A DNA stretch of 64,000 nucleotides from Anaerolineae bacterium (GCA_030432295.1 JAUIHI010000003.1:124001-188000); one strand, 5' to 3'. Positions 19,211 to 28,466 are shown, numbered from the stretch's first letter. Translations and numbers: made by a program. The notes: a model not told the origin generated them from the letters alone.

Positions 19211-19959
19211 TTCATTATCCCATCATTTTTGGTTGCTTCGATGACCATCACCTGGGGCAGAAACGCTGCAATATCCCGGGTATATTCGTCCATATCCGGG
19301 TCGTCGGCCCATCCATCGGGCAGGGGCAGTTCCCGGAGTTGTGTCACTGTAAATCCTGCTTCGTGTAGCGCAGAGAACCACCACTCCAGCGGGCGGTGGT
19401 GGGAAGTCATCGCCGCGTCTGTGCCCACAAATGTCCAGTGTAGGGGCGAATCGTCAAAATAGCTGCGCGCGGGTAGGACCGACTCCTCCTGCATCTCCTC
19501 GTCCCAGAAACAGGCGCGGATGGGGTGGTCATGCGCGAAGATCAACCGTCCGCTGGGGCGCAGCAGTCGGGCACATTCGGCCAGACAAGCGGTCATCTCC
19601 GCCAGATATTGGAAGGCGTAAATCGCCACAATCGCGTCGACGGAAGCGTCGGGCACGGGGGAGAGGTCGGCAGCGTCTGCCCGCAGGAGACGAATGGAAA
19701 GATTCGCAGCTTCCACCCGCTGCTGGGCCAGGGCAATCTGCGCATCGCTCACGTCCACGCCTGTCACCCGTGCGCCCCGGCGGGCCATCTCCACGCAATT
19801 GCGCGCATCCCCGCAGCCGATTTCCAGCACATCCAGGCCAGCCACCGAACCGAGCCGCGCGTTTACTTCACGGGTCGCTGCGGCGATAGCCGGGCGGTCG
19901 TCTTCGTGTAGCGAGTTGAATGCGTCTGATGCCTGATTCCAGGCGTTTCGTTGAGACAT
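19207..19959 (-). CDS. SAM-dependent methyltransferase (class I)
   Basis: The 250-residue protein has a Rossmann methyltransferase fold: motif I VLEIGCGDARN (about 45-55), motif II VTGVDVSD, motif III RADAADLSPVPDASVDAIVAIYAFQYL and motif IV LLRPSGRLIFAHDHP. The C-terminal half resembles the WW...AGF..... methyltransferases of the UbiE/Coq5-like group. It sits between two PyrK-like genes and overlaps the following one by four bases. Its substrate is unknown. The gene neighbourhood alone does not tie it to pyrimidine synthesis. Confidence 0.88.
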   Translation of the reverse strand: MSQRNAWNQASDAFNSLHEDDRPAIAAATREVNARLGSVAGLDVLEIGCGDARNCVEMARRGARVTGVDVSDAQIALAQQRVEAANLSIRLLRADAADLSPVPDASVDAIVAIYAFQYLAEMTACLAECARLLRPSGRLIFAHDHPIRACFWDEEMQEESVLPARSYFDDSPLHWTFVGTDAAMTSHHRPLEWWFSALHEAGFTVTQLRELPLPDGWADDPDMDEYTRDIAAFLPQVMVIEATKNDGIMK

Positions 19960-19967
19960 TGCATTTG

Positions 19968-20016
19968 TAACGCAAGCTGTTAGCTTGCGCCTGTGCGAAC
20001 TAACAGTTCGCGTTAT
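19968..20016. repeat. ACGCAAGCTGTTAGCTTGCG palindrome pair
   Basis: Two adjacent hairpins, ACGCAAGCT/AGCTTGCG and GCGAACTAACAGTTCGCG, fill the gap between the second pyrK-like gene and the methyltransferase and overlap the stop codon of the former (TAA at 20013-20015). A related AAGCTGTCAGCTTGCG unit occurs near 26788. Confidence 0.7.
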
Positions 20017-20846
20017 TGGGCCAGCCGCGTCAGATCAAAGACCGGCCCGTGAGTGCAGGCCCGGGTGATGCCGCCGTTGGCCGTGGGGATCACACAGGCC
20101 AGGCACGCGCCCACCGCGCACAGAATATCGGCCTGGACGAGCACCTGGCAGAAGCCTTCTTCCAGCCGGAAGCGTTTGGCCTGAATCGCCTGGGCCAGGG
20201 CAGTATAGCGTCCGCGGCCCACCCCCGCGCAAATCTGGTCCGCCCAGGGAATGGCCGTGGCCAATGCCTGCTCCCACGCGCTTTCGTCCGGCGCAGTGTG
20301 GATTTCCACAGCGATGGGCAGATGGGAGAGCGCGGCTTCGTCCAGCGACCCGTCGAGGCGCAGAAGCAGTGTCACCCGCCCGCCCCGGTCCAGCATTGGC
20401 TCCAGCAGGGCCAGGAGCAGGGCCAGCCAGCCGGGGTTGTCGGTCAGATCGGCCAGAATGAGCAGATTGCGTCCGCTCTCGGGCAGGGAAAAGCCGTTGC
20501 CAAAAGGACCGAGCAGATCGATCGACGCACCTTCCGATCGACGCCGCAGCCAGCCGTGGCCCGGGTCTTCATCCGGGGGCAGATGGAGCAGCCACTCGTC
20601 TCCGGGCAATTGCACCGGCGCCCGCTGTTGCACTGCGTAGAGCGGGCGGCGCAGGTAGAGGCTCCAATCCGTGCGCTCTCCGTCCACCTCCTCGGCGCAG
20701 CGGGCCAGGAAATAGCGCCCCGCCACCGGCCCTTCCAGCGACGCGCTGCCCTCTGGCAATATCAGCGGCAGACAGGGCGCGCCCGCAACCCAGCGCACGG
20801 GTCCGGCGATGTGGGCGGTGAGGCTGATGGAGGGGGATGTGTTCAT
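20013..20846 (-). CDS. Second, divergent PyrK-like electron-transfer flavoprotein
   Basis: The 277-residue protein aligns by eye with PyrK. It has a beta-barrel N-terminal domain, a central Gly-rich nucleotide region (GPFGNGFSLP, LLILADLTDNPGWLALL) and a C-terminal [2Fe-2S] site LCAVGACLACVIPT...C followed by THGPVFDL, which strongly resembles the PyrK ending. It is shorter and more diverged than its neighbour two genes downstream. The start is ATG 20846; the open frame upstream lies in repeats. A complex of two PyrK-like subunits, or replacement of one by the other, are both possible. Confidence 0.8.
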   Translation of the reverse strand: MNTSPSISLTAHIAGPVRWVAGAPCLPLILPEGSASLEGPVAGRYFLARCAEEVDGERTDWSLYLRRPLYAVQQRAPVQLPGDEWLLHLPPDEDPGHGWLRRRSEGASIDLLGPFGNGFSLPESGRNLLILADLTDNPGWLALLLALLEPMLDRGGRVTLLLRLDGSLDEAALSHLPIAVEIHTAPDESAWEQALATAIPWADQICAGVGRGRYTALAQAIQAKRFRLEEGFCQVLVQADILCAVGACLACVIPTANGGITRACTHGPVFDLTRLAQ

Positions 20847-20921
20847 AAGTCTTCTCGTTCCCATCGCTCCGCGTGGGGACGCTTTTTCGACGCTCCGCGT
20901 CGGTTTGATGGGCGGGCAAGC
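20847..20921. repeat. CGTTCCCATCGCTCCGCGTGGGGACG repeat block
   Basis: Contains CTCGTTCCCATCGCTCCGCG and GACGCTCCGCGTC, the same modules as at 3308-3440 and 26750-26880. It directly precedes the pyrK-like gene and adjoins the terminal-repeat element at 20922. Confidence 0.65.
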
Positions 20922-21072
20922 TTGTAGGTTGGGTGAATGCCGTCCGCCAGGTCTCGAATATCCCGTCAGCAACACAGGCATTCACCCAACGGTGACGGGC
21001 TGGTGTTGGGTTCTCGCCGCACACGCGACCGGGCATTCGGCGATTTCCGGCGGCGAGAACCCAACCTACAAA
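20922..21072. mobile_element. Small palindromic element, 151 bp, TTGTAGGTTGGGT ends
   Basis: It starts with TTGTAGGTTGGGT and ends with its reverse complement ACCCAACCTACAA. Inside are two nested hairpins: GGTTGGGTGAATGCC pairs with GGCATTCACCCAAC, and GTTGGGTTCTCGCCG pairs with CGGCGAGAACCCAAC. There is no coding sequence. The layout suggests a non-autonomous repeat, similar in style to REP or MITE elements of other bacteria. I see no clear target duplication. Confidence 0.6.
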
Positions 21073-21149
21073 TAATTGCCGCCTGTGGTAGAATATCCGT
21101 GCGTTTGAACCGCGCTATTGTGGCACAAAAACCCAGGAACTTCCAATCC

Positions 21150-22556
21150 ATGACCCGTCAGCGCCTGCCTGCCCCCACCCACAGCGCATCCTCGCGTGCA
21201 CCTGTGCGGAGTGCCATCACCCGCTTTCTCAACCGGGAACTGCCATCAGATCAGCAGATTCAGCCCCGTCTGCTCTGGCCTCTCTACCTCACCCCCTGGC
21301 TGATTCTAATCCATCTGCTCAACCCCAGCCCGATTTGGGTGCTGCTGGTGATTACACTGCTGGGCGTCTATGCCGCGGCCTATTTTTGGGTGCGTCGCCA
21401 GGCCGGGACCATCCGTCTGGAGCGGCGACGCCGGGGCACAATGCTGGTGGCCGGTGATTCCTTGCAGGAGGAGTTTGTGCTGCACAACGAGGGGGTGCTG
21501 CCTCTGCTCTGGCTGGAATTTGACGATGACTCCTATCTGCCCGGCTACAATCCCAGCCAGGTGGTAAGCTGTGGAGCCAACCAGAAATACACCTGGCGGG
21601 CCGAGGCCACCTGTGAGCAGCGGGGGGTCTTTCGCCTAGGCCCACACCGCCTCTCCGCTGGCGATCCCTTCGGTCTCTTTCGGGTTGAGGTGCAGGGAGA
21701 GAGCAGCGAAGCTCTGCTCGTCTACCCCCGGGTGGCCCAACTGCCGCCAATGGAATTGCCTCGGGGCGCGCTGGTCGGGCGGGATCGCCGCCGCCGTCCG
21801 TTGGCCGGGGATGACCGTTCGCCGGTGGTGCGGGGCTACCGGCCCGGCGACAGCCTGCGCCATATCCACTGGCCCAGCACAGCCCACCGGGGCGACCTGA
21901 TGGTGAGCGAACGGGAGGCCGAACCCAGCGGCGATCTCTGGATTGTGCTGGACCTGAACGGCGCGGCCCACCGGGGCATCGGGCCCTCCAGCACACTGGA
22001 ATATGCGATTGTGCTGGCCGCCAGCCTGACCGCTGAACTGCTCTCCGGCGGGGACCGGCGGGCTGTGGGTTTGCTGGCCGCGGGCACAGGACCGGACGGC
22101 GCTCTCTCCGTCACCGTCCCACCCCTGCCTGGCAAAGGCCATCTCTGGCAGATTCTGGCCGCGCTGGCCCCGGCCCAAATTGGCGACACGCCATTGGACG
22201 CGCTTCTGCGCCACAACCGGGACCTGCTGGGTCGGGGCCAGACAGTCGTCGTCATCACCCCAGACCTGGCTGAGACGTCTGCCCTGTGGATGGCCGAACT
22301 GCTCCATCTGCGCCGGGCGGGCGTGGCGGGCAGCGCACTGCTGGTCACGCCCGCCCCCGCGGATGAGAGAGAGGGAGAGGATTCCTCGGAAGAGGTTCTG
22401 CGGGAACTGTTGACCCGGCACGAAATCCCAGCCCAGTTTCTTCAGGCTGGCACACCCCTGGCGGCTTCCCTCACCTATCGACGGCGGCGCACGGTGCTGC
22501 TCACCACCCCTACAGGCGGCGTTATCTCCCGGGAAGTGGAAGAGGAGGTAGGCTGA
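21150..22556 (+). CDS. DUF58 domain protein
   Basis: The 468-residue protein has two N-terminal membrane helices (about 48-85), a cytoplasmic beta-rich part and the DUF58 signature around residues 220-260 (RGYRPGDSLRHIHWPSTAHRG), followed by a von Willebrand A-like fold (WIVLDLNG). DUF58 genes commonly pair with MoxR ATPase and TgpA-type transglutaminase genes. Here the transglutaminase follows with a one-base overlap (TGATG). The ATG at 21150 starts MTRQRLP, directly after the repeat element. No MoxR gene is present next to it. Confidence 0.9.
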   Translation: MTRQRLPAPTHSASSRAPVRSAITRFLNRELPSDQQIQPRLLWPLYLTPWLILIHLLNPSPIWVLLVITLLGVYAAAYFWVRRQAGTIRLERRRRGTMLVAGDSLQEEFVLHNEGVLPLLWLEFDDDSYLPGYNPSQVVSCGANQKYTWRAEATCEQRGVFRLGPHRLSAGDPFGLFRVEVQGESSEALLVYPRVAQLPPMELPRGALVGRDRRRRPLAGDDRSPVVRGYRPGDSLRHIHWPSTAHRGDLMVSEREAEPSGDLWIVLDLNGAAHRGIGPSSTLEYAIVLAASLTAELLSGGDRRAVGLLAAGTGPDGALSVTVPPLPGKGHLWQILAALAPAQIGDTPLDALLRHNRDLLGRGQTVVVITPDLAETSALWMAELLHLRRAGVAGSALLVTPAPADEREGEDSSEEVLRELLTRHEIPAQFLQAGTPLAASLTYRRRRTVLLTTPTGGVISREVEEEVG

Positions 22557-24889
22557 TGGCCGCAGGCGCATTGTATGGGCAGGAGACGCCCCCCTGGTTT
22601 GTCCGTTTCCTGCATTGGATCGACCGGCACTTTCGTCCAGCCCTGGGCTGGGGCGTCTTTGTGGCCGGGTTGATTTTGTCGATTCTGCCCGCAATAGGTG
22701 TGCGCAGCGCCCGCTGGATCAATATGGACTCCAGCGGGGTTGTGCTGGAATGGGTCGGCCCCCTGGCGCTGCTCATATCCTGGCTGCTGGTGACAGGTGT
22801 GGGAGCGCTGGCCCGGCGGCGGGGAAGGGTGGCGGGGCTGATCGCAGGTGGGGTATCGCTGGTGCTGTGGCTGCTGCTTGGCCTGGCAACGCTGACGCAG
22901 GTGATTGTAGATTGGCTGCCCGGTTTTGGCGCGTTGCGGACCGCCTTTGCCAGCGGCGACTGGCAGCCTGTGGCCGAAGGGATCGGGGCCGACTGGCTCA
23001 GTCTGGTCTGGCGTTTTGGCGAATGGCAGCAGGGCATTCTCTCCGGCGGAGCGCACCAGGACGATCTGGTCTTTCTCTGGCTGGCCGGTGCAGTGATCTG
23101 GCTGGCGGTCTCGGCCACGGCCTGGCTGCTCCTGCGCACCCGCAACGGGCTGGTCGGCAGTCTGCCCGTCCTCTGGCTGCTGGGCACAATCCAATTCTAC
23201 GGCTCCGGCCAGCGTCTTCCTCTGGCGCTGGCGTTGGCCCTGGCCCTGGCCCTGCACTTCTGGCTGGACCAGCGCACACTGGAGGCAAGCTGGCAGGCCC
23301 GTAAAATCGACTACAGTCCCGGTCTGGCGCTGGACAGGACACTGACCGCGGCCGGGCTGATTGTGCTGATTCTGCTGATCGGCCTGCTCGTTCCGCCGGT
23401 GTCGGTCAACAGCCTGGCCTGGCGGGTCTACGAAGTGATGCAGCCGGTCTATCAGCCGATGGAGGATTTGAGCGAGCAGATGTTCCCGGAACTGGAGCGG
23501 CGTTCCGGTCTGCGCTTCGGGCGCATCGGCAGCGGTCTGCCCAACCGTTTTCTGCTGGACGGGGGCGCTGAACTTTCCCAGATTGTAGTGATGAAAGTCA
23601 GCACCAGCGAGGGTGGCAGCGGTGGGCCGGATGCGGTCCCACCCCGGGTCTATCTGCGCAAAGCCACTTTCTCCCTCTACGACGGCAGCGGCTGGGAGAA
23701 TCCCGCTGGCCTGGCGCGCCAGCCGGAGGATGCCAACAGCGATTGGCGCAGCGAAGAATGGCAGGGGCGCAAGGAACTGGTCCAGCGCATCACTACCAGT
23801 TCCCCGACGGCCCTGCTCTACGCCGCGGGGGAGGCCAAGGCTGTGCTGACCGACTACAGCGTCCAGGCTCGCTCCCCGGATGATCTGGTGGCCCTGTGGG
23901 TGCAGTCCGCGCCGGTGAGCCGCTACGATGTGGTCTCCTCCGTGCCTGCTGTCAGCGAGCAGACATTGCAGAACACCCCCGGTTGGTCGGAGAGCCGTCC
24001 CCTGCCGCCTGAGTTGGCCGTGCATCTGGCCCTGCCCGATACGGTGACGGAGCGCACCCGCCAGTTGGCCAGGGAACTGGCTGCGGGGCGCACCTCCCCC
24101 TACGAAATCGCGGCGACGATTGAGAGCTATCTGCGCGGCTTCCCCTACGATCTGGACGTGCCCGGTCCACCGGAAGGGGTGGATGTGGCCGACTTCTTCC
24201 TCTTTGACCTGGCCCGCGGCTACTGCGACTACTACGCCACAGCTTTCGCCACCCTGGCCCGGCTGAATGGGCTGCCCACCCGCTTCGCCACGGGCTACAT
24301 CACCGCCTTCTGGGATTGGGAGGCCGGGGAGTGGATCGTCACCGAAGCCGAGGCCCACTCCTGGCCGGAGGTCTATTTCCCCGATCTGGGCTGGATTCCC
24401 TTCGAGCCGACCGCGGGGCGACCGGCCTTGGAGCGCACGGGCCTGCCGACGATTGAATCCCGGCCCTTTGTGCCCGCGCCTGTGCAGCCGGAGGTGATCG
24501 ACGAAGTGCCCACCGACGGCTGGAACTGGCAGATGCTCTTCTGGCTGCTGCCTGTGATCGGGCTGCTCTGGGGGCTGCTGGCCTGGCTGGACCGTCGCGA
24601 CCCGGACGACCCCTGGGTAGCGCTGGTGGGCTGGGGGCGTCGTCTGGGCCGGGGTCCCCAGCAGACCGAGACCGAACTGGAGTATGGCCGAGAACTGGCC
24701 GAGCATCTGGACGAACACCCCATCGACGAAGGCGAACGGCAGCGGCGTATCACCGGCAATGTGCTGGGCCTCTCCCAGGCGGTCAGCGAAAGCCGCTACG
24801 GGACAGGCCAGTTCAGCGCCCTGGCGGCGAGAAGGGCGACGGCGCGGTGGAAGGCGATACGCAAGGAAATCAGCAGATGGCGAAGATGA
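22556..24889 (+). CDS. Transglutaminase-like membrane protein (TgpA type)
   Basis: The 777-residue protein has about six N-terminal membrane helices (to about residue 275), a large extracytoplasmic region with a transglutaminase core and a further membrane helix (about 660-685) before a short C-terminal tail. The catalytic Cys is in ARGYCDYYATAF (about 560), the His in EAEAHSWPEVYF, and the Asp/Trp segment is LGWIPFEPTAG. GAGGAGG ahead of the ATG and overlap with the DUF58 stop indicate coupling. The family is linked to cell-envelope peptide processing or crosslinking; the substrate is unknown. Confidence 0.93.
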   Translation: MAAGALYGQETPPWFVRFLHWIDRHFRPALGWGVFVAGLILSILPAIGVRSARWINMDSSGVVLEWVGPLALLISWLLVTGVGALARRRGRVAGLIAGGVSLVLWLLLGLATLTQVIVDWLPGFGALRTAFASGDWQPVAEGIGADWLSLVWRFGEWQQGILSGGAHQDDLVFLWLAGAVIWLAVSATAWLLLRTRNGLVGSLPVLWLLGTIQFYGSGQRLPLALALALALALHFWLDQRTLEASWQARKIDYSPGLALDRTLTAAGLIVLILLIGLLVPPVSVNSLAWRVYEVMQPVYQPMEDLSEQMFPELERRSGLRFGRIGSGLPNRFLLDGGAELSQIVVMKVSTSEGGSGGPDAVPPRVYLRKATFSLYDGSGWENPAGLARQPEDANSDWRSEEWQGRKELVQRITTSSPTALLYAAGEAKAVLTDYSVQARSPDDLVALWVQSAPVSRYDVVSSVPAVSEQTLQNTPGWSESRPLPPELAVHLALPDTVTERTRQLARELAAGRTSPYEIAATIESYLRGFPYDLDVPGPPEGVDVADFFLFDLARGYCDYYATAFATLARLNGLPTRFATGYITAFWDWEAGEWIVTEAEAHSWPEVYFPDLGWIPFEPTAGRPALERTGLPTIESRPFVPAPVQPEVIDEVPTDGWNWQMLFWLLPVIGLLWGLLAWLDRRDPDDPWVALVGWGRRLGRGPQQTETELEYGRELAEHLDEHPIDEGERQRRITGNVLGLSQAVSESRYGTGQFSALAARRATARWKAIRKEISRWRR

Positions 24890-24939
24890 AAGAGTGAAGT
24901 GAAGTTTGTCGGATACATCAAACACATTTGGAGGAAGCT

Positions 24940-25239
24940 ATGACTATCGAAATCTTCGACAATGATGACAATTCCTATCAACGATGGATGAGTCGAAATA
25001 GTAGGGGATATGTACTCAGCGCTAACCGTAATCCTCGGTCTGTTCAGGTCGTATCTCTACATAGATCGGGGTGCAATCACATCACAAATTATGGGCCAAC
25101 CCAACCTCCAGGATGTTTCACGGGCAACAAAGCGATCAAAATCTGCTCATTGGATCGCTTTGAACTTGATAAGTGGGTTAAAGAAAACAGACCCAATGCA
25201 AAAGCGATCAAAGGGTGTCACACCTGTGGCACTGCGTGA
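24940..25239 (+). CDS. Small protein with GYVL...LHRxxC and CHTCG motifs, unknown function
   Basis: The 99-residue protein begins MTIEIFDNDDNSYQRW. It resembles a widespread group of small bacterial proteins with a D-D-Y-W start, then GYVLSANR, a VVSLHRSGCNHIT segment and a C-terminal cysteine pair (CHTCG). The conserved His and Cys suggest metal binding, but the function is not known. GGAGGAA lies four bases before the ATG. It follows the transglutaminase by 50 bases. Its lower GC than the neighbours hints at separate origin. Confidence 0.8.
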   Translation: MTIEIFDNDDNSYQRWMSRNSRGYVLSANRNPRSVQVVSLHRSGCNHITNYGPTQPPGCFTGNKAIKICSLDRFELDKWVKENRPNAKAIKGCHTCGTA

Positions 25240-25289
25240 ACGCACCTTACAGTAAAACGACTGGTTCTTCGGAAGCTAACTGGAGATCA

Positions 25290-25450
25290 GCCCAGATCAG
25301 CGCTGGTTGAGTAGGCTGGTGCTTTTTCCAGCCGTATCGAAACCGAGCGGGTCGGCGCCTCAATGCCAACTTTACGTGTACCCGCCGTCTGGGTTTCGAT
25401 ACGCCACCGCCAAGAGAACGCGTGTTCAATGTCGTCGTGGCGGCTACTCA
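25290..25450. repeat. GGTTGAGTAG / GTATCGAAACC interspersed inverted repeat
   Basis: GGTTGAGTAG (25306-25315) pairs with CTACTCAACC (25443-25452), and CGTATCGAAACC pairs with GGTTTCGATACG within it. A degenerate relative lies at 40655-40780. The remaining bases up to the next gene (25524) are ACCCAATCACC simple repeats; no gene is seen. Confidence 0.75.
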
Positions 25451-25523
25451 ACCGGCGACGGCTGACCCCTCAACCAATTACCCAATAAACCAATCACCCA
25501 ATCACCAAAGGAACCTTCCCCCA

Positions 25524-26666
25524 ATGAAAATCACATCCATCGAAACACATCTGGTCAATATGGGTCACCGCAATATCCCGTATGTGCGGATACAGACCGA
25601 CGAGGGCATCCACGGCATCGGCGAGGCCTACTCGTGCGGGCCGGATAAGGCGACGGTCGAGTGCATTCGGGACTTCGAGGGGTGGCTGATCGGCCACGAC
25701 CCCCGGGACATCGAAGGGCTGTGGCAGTTGATGTACGCGGGTTCCCGCTTCCCCGGCGGGATGGTGCTCAACGCGGCCATCAGCGGCATCGAGCACGCGC
25801 TCTGGGATATTGCGGGCAAGGCCGCGGGGTTGCCCGTCTACCGGCTGGTGGGGGGCAAATGCCGCAACAAAATCCGGGTCTACCAGGCCCCGCGGGGCAA
25901 TACGCCGGAGGAGTTGGCCGAGAATGCCGTCGCCCTCATCGAAAAGTACGGCTACACAGCCATCAAAATGGGACCCCTGCCGAGCGGCTGGCAGGCGATG
26001 CCCTGGAACAAAGCTATGCGCGAGACGGAACGGCGGGTGGAAGCGGTGCGGGAGGCCGTGGGCGAGGACATCGACATCGGCCTGGACCCCCACGCCCGGC
26101 TCTTTGAGGTCTCCCAGGCCCAGGAACTCTGCCGGGTGGTGGCTCCCTATCGCCCCTTCTTTGTGGAGGAACCCCTGCGCCCGGAGAACTACGACGCGAT
26201 GCAAAAGTTGAGCCAGCAGGTGGATGTGCCCCTGGCGACCGGCGAGATGCTCTACACCCGCCACGAGTTCCGGGAACTGCTGGCCCGCCAGGCCGTCAAT
26301 ATCATCCAGCCCGACATCTGTCTGATGGGCGGTCTGTGGGAGATGAAGAAGATCGCAGCGATGGCCGATGCCCATTACGTGAGTGTTGCGCCCCACAACC
26401 CCTGCGGCCCGGTGGCCACCGCGGTGAATGTCCATTTTGCGGCGAGCACCCACAATTTTCTGATTCTGGAATATCACGCGGACGACGAGGGGGCGCGGCG
26501 GGATATTGTGGACGAGCCGATGAAGCTGGTGGACGGCTATCTGGAAATTCCGGAGAAGCCGGGGCTGGGCATCGACCTGAATGTGGAGGCCCTGGGCGCG
26601 TATCCGTTCAAGTCCTGGCACCGGGGATTTACGTTCCGGGAGGATGGCGCGCTGGCGTATCAGTAG
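25524..26666 (+). CDS. Enolase-superfamily sugar-acid dehydratase (mandelate racemase/galactonate dehydratase group)
   Basis: The 380-residue protein has the N-terminal capping domain (MKITSIETHLV...) and C-terminal barrel of the MR/MLE family. Metal ligands appear as Asp in GLDPHARLF (about 190), Glu in VEEPL (about 217) and Glu in TGEMLYT (about 243). The general acid/base His is in VAPHNPCGP (about 293), and the ARGAMAG-like DIAGKAAGLPVYRLVGGK region is present. The pattern points to an acid sugar dehydratase like D-galactonate dehydratase, rather than a racemase, but I cannot assign the substrate. It stands alone, and no sugar transporter or aldolase is next to it. Confidence 0.85.
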   Translation: MKITSIETHLVNMGHRNIPYVRIQTDEGIHGIGEAYSCGPDKATVECIRDFEGWLIGHDPRDIEGLWQLMYAGSRFPGGMVLNAAISGIEHALWDIAGKAAGLPVYRLVGGKCRNKIRVYQAPRGNTPEELAENAVALIEKYGYTAIKMGPLPSGWQAMPWNKAMRETERRVEAVREAVGEDIDIGLDPHARLFEVSQAQELCRVVAPYRPFFVEEPLRPENYDAMQKLSQQVDVPLATGEMLYTRHEFRELLARQAVNIIQPDICLMGGLWEMKKIAAMADAHYVSVAPHNPCGPVATAVNVHFAASTHNFLILEYHADDEGARRDIVDEPMKLVDGYLEIPEKPGLGIDLNVEALGAYPFKSWHRGFTFREDGALAYQ

Positions 26667-26749
26667 GGGAGAAGGGAGGAAGGGATGACAAGAGGACAGG
26701 ATGAGTTTCTCGTCCCTTCCTCCTTCCGTTTGTGTTACAATAGCGTCAG

Positions 26750-26880
26750 CTTCTCGTTCCCATCGCTCTGCGTCGGGGTGGCGGCGCAAGCTGTCAGCTT
26801 GCGTTACAAGGGCTGGGGACGCGGAGCGTCCGTTGGGAGTTCCCAAGCGGGAGCGTGGGGAACCAGCAGTGTGGAAAGGG
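26750..26880. repeat. Composite CGTTCCCATCGCTCTGCG / AAGCTGTCAGCTTGCG repeat block
   Basis: Upstream of the SUMF1 gene: CTTCTCGTTCCCATCGCTCT, GCAAGCTGTCAGCTTGC, GACGCGGAGCGTC and GTTCCCAAGCGGGAGCGTGGG. These modules are shared with 3308-3440, 19968-20016 and 20847-20921. TACAAT at 26736-26741 could be a -10 box for the downstream gene. Confidence 0.65.
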
Positions 26881-26887
26881 CACGCGG

Positions 26888-28354
26888 ATGAGCGAACAGA
26901 AACCACCCAATCCGGGGCGACGCCGATTCTTTGGGGAAATTCTCTCCAATTTGGGGCGCGAGGCGGGTCTGCTGGCCCGGGAGGCCCGGCGCGCAGCGCG
27001 GGAAGTTGACGACGCTTTGGCAGATGCCGGTGTGAAGCAGCCGGAACAGCCGACAATGGAAACGGCCACCCACACCGAACTGGACGAAGGCGCGCTGGCT
27101 GAACGGCTGGACGCTATCGACGCCGAACTTTCGGAACTGGACGGGCAGGTGCAGCAACTGTTGGAGGCTGCTGCCCAGCCCCAGCCCCTGGCCGGGGAAG
27201 ACCGGGAACTGTTGCGCCGGGTGGCGGAACTACTGGCCGCACGCCATTCGGAATTGGCGGACGAGCCGTCTGCGATGGAAGATGCAGAAGAGGAAGCGGG
27301 CGATTCTGACGACGAAGCGTCTATACTGCGCCGCCGTCGCAGAGTTTTGCGCGAGAAAGTCTGGGCGTTGATTTCGGCGCTGCTGGGCGTGCGCCTGTTT
27401 GATGCGCTCTACGAGACATTCGTAGCCGAGGAATTGGTTCCGTGGGCCAAAGCACAGTGGCAGAGTATCTTTGCCCAGGCCGAAGCCGCCGGAGTCATTG
27501 AGCAGTCGCCTCTCTCCTCGCCACTGCCTTCGCCCACCGCAGAATCGCCCTCGCCCATCGAAACGCCCATCCCCAAACCGGAGACGCCCACGCCGCCCCG
27601 CCGCTCTTCGACAGGCTCAGGACAAGAGACCCGCCGCGTGGGACGAATTCCCGTGCCCGAAACGGTGACTGTGCCCGCAGGCCATTTCTGGATGGGCAGC
27701 GACAAACGCATTGACAAAGACGCCTGGGACCACGAACTGCCCCAGCACCGGCTCTATCTGCCCGGCTATCGTATTGGCAAATATCCGGTGACGAACGAGG
27801 AGTACGCGGCTTTTCTGACCGCTACCGGTCATAGCGTGCCACACCGCTGGGAAGAAAACCGGACAAAACTGGACCATCCGGTTGTATACGTTACTTGGCT
27901 GGATGCCACGGCTTACTGTCGCTGGCTGAGCGAAACGACAGGGCGAGACTATCGCCTGCCCAGCGAAGCCGAATGGGAGAAGGCAGCCCGGGGCAGTGAC
28001 GGGCGTATTTATCCCTGGGGCAACCAGCCGCCGGATGAACGGCGCTGCAATTTCGACAATAATGTGGACGATACAACGCCCGTCGGTAGCTACCCGGCTG
28101 GCGTCAGTCCCTACGGCTGTTTCGATATGGCGGGTAATGTGTGGGAGTGGACGAACAGTTTGTATCGAGGATATCCGTACCGTTTTGATGACGGGCGGGA
28201 GGAATCAGAACATAAGGGAAATGAAAGTCGTGTGTTGCGGGGCGGCGCATTTTATGGCAACCGTAAGGAGGCGCGCTGCGCCTCCCGCTGGTACGACCCT
28301 TGGTTCAGGCACTACTACCGCGGGTTTCGCCTCGCCACGGGCCTCTCTCGTTAG
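26888..28354 (+). CDS. SUMF1 (formylglycine-generating-like) domain protein
   Basis: The 488-residue protein has an Arg-rich N-terminus, an acidic coiled-coil-like region (about 60-130), a basic segment, a Pro/Thr-rich linker (about 210-250) and a C-terminal SUMF1 domain (about 258-488) with YRIGKYPVTNEEYAAFL, YRLPSEAEWEKAARG, YPWGNQ, DMAGNVWEWT and RVLRGGAFY...YRGFRLA. The paired active cysteines of true formylglycine-generating enzymes are not obvious, and no sulfatase gene is near, so a binding or other enzymatic role is as likely. The linker includes a fragment of the TTCGACAGGCTCAGGACAAG repeat. The ATG follows a weak ribosome site. Confidence 0.83.
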   Translation: MSEQKPPNPGRRRFFGEILSNLGREAGLLAREARRAAREVDDALADAGVKQPEQPTMETATHTELDEGALAERLDAIDAELSELDGQVQQLLEAAAQPQPLAGEDRELLRRVAELLAARHSELADEPSAMEDAEEEAGDSDDEASILRRRRRVLREKVWALISALLGVRLFDALYETFVAEELVPWAKAQWQSIFAQAEAAGVIEQSPLSSPLPSPTAESPSPIETPIPKPETPTPPRRSSTGSGQETRRVGRIPVPETVTVPAGHFWMGSDKRIDKDAWDHELPQHRLYLPGYRIGKYPVTNEEYAAFLTATGHSVPHRWEENRTKLDHPVVYVTWLDATAYCRWLSETTGRDYRLPSEAEWEKAARGSDGRIYPWGNQPPDERRCNFDNNVDDTTPVGSYPAGVSPYGCFDMAGNVWEWTNSLYRGYPYRFDDGREESEHKGNESRVLRGGAFYGNRKEARCASRWYDPWFRHYYRGFRLATGLSR

Positions 28355-28466
28355 GCAGTTGTCTTCTGTCCGCTGTCAACTGTCCCCTGTTGTCATAAAC
28401 ACAAAATTCCCCGTGAGATTCTCCGTGGCTGTTCGCTTCGGCCCGTGAGGGCCGCCGCGGTGCGGC
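28355..28466. other. Spacer between the SUMF1 gene and the tandem array
   Basis: Short CAGTTGTCTTCTGTCC and GGGCCGCCGCGGTGCGGCCC inverted repeats; no gene. Confidence 0.4.

Noticed and set aside
22475-24925. An 816-residue minus-strand frame opposite the transglutaminase gene
   Set aside because: It is rich in Gln, Pro and Arg as expected of antisense of GC-rich coding DNA, while the plus strand encodes the catalytic triad of a known family.
26888-28354. True formylglycine-generating enzyme
   Set aside because: The SUMF1 fold is clear, but the active-site Cys pair is not evident and no sulfatase is adjacent, so I did not claim that activity.
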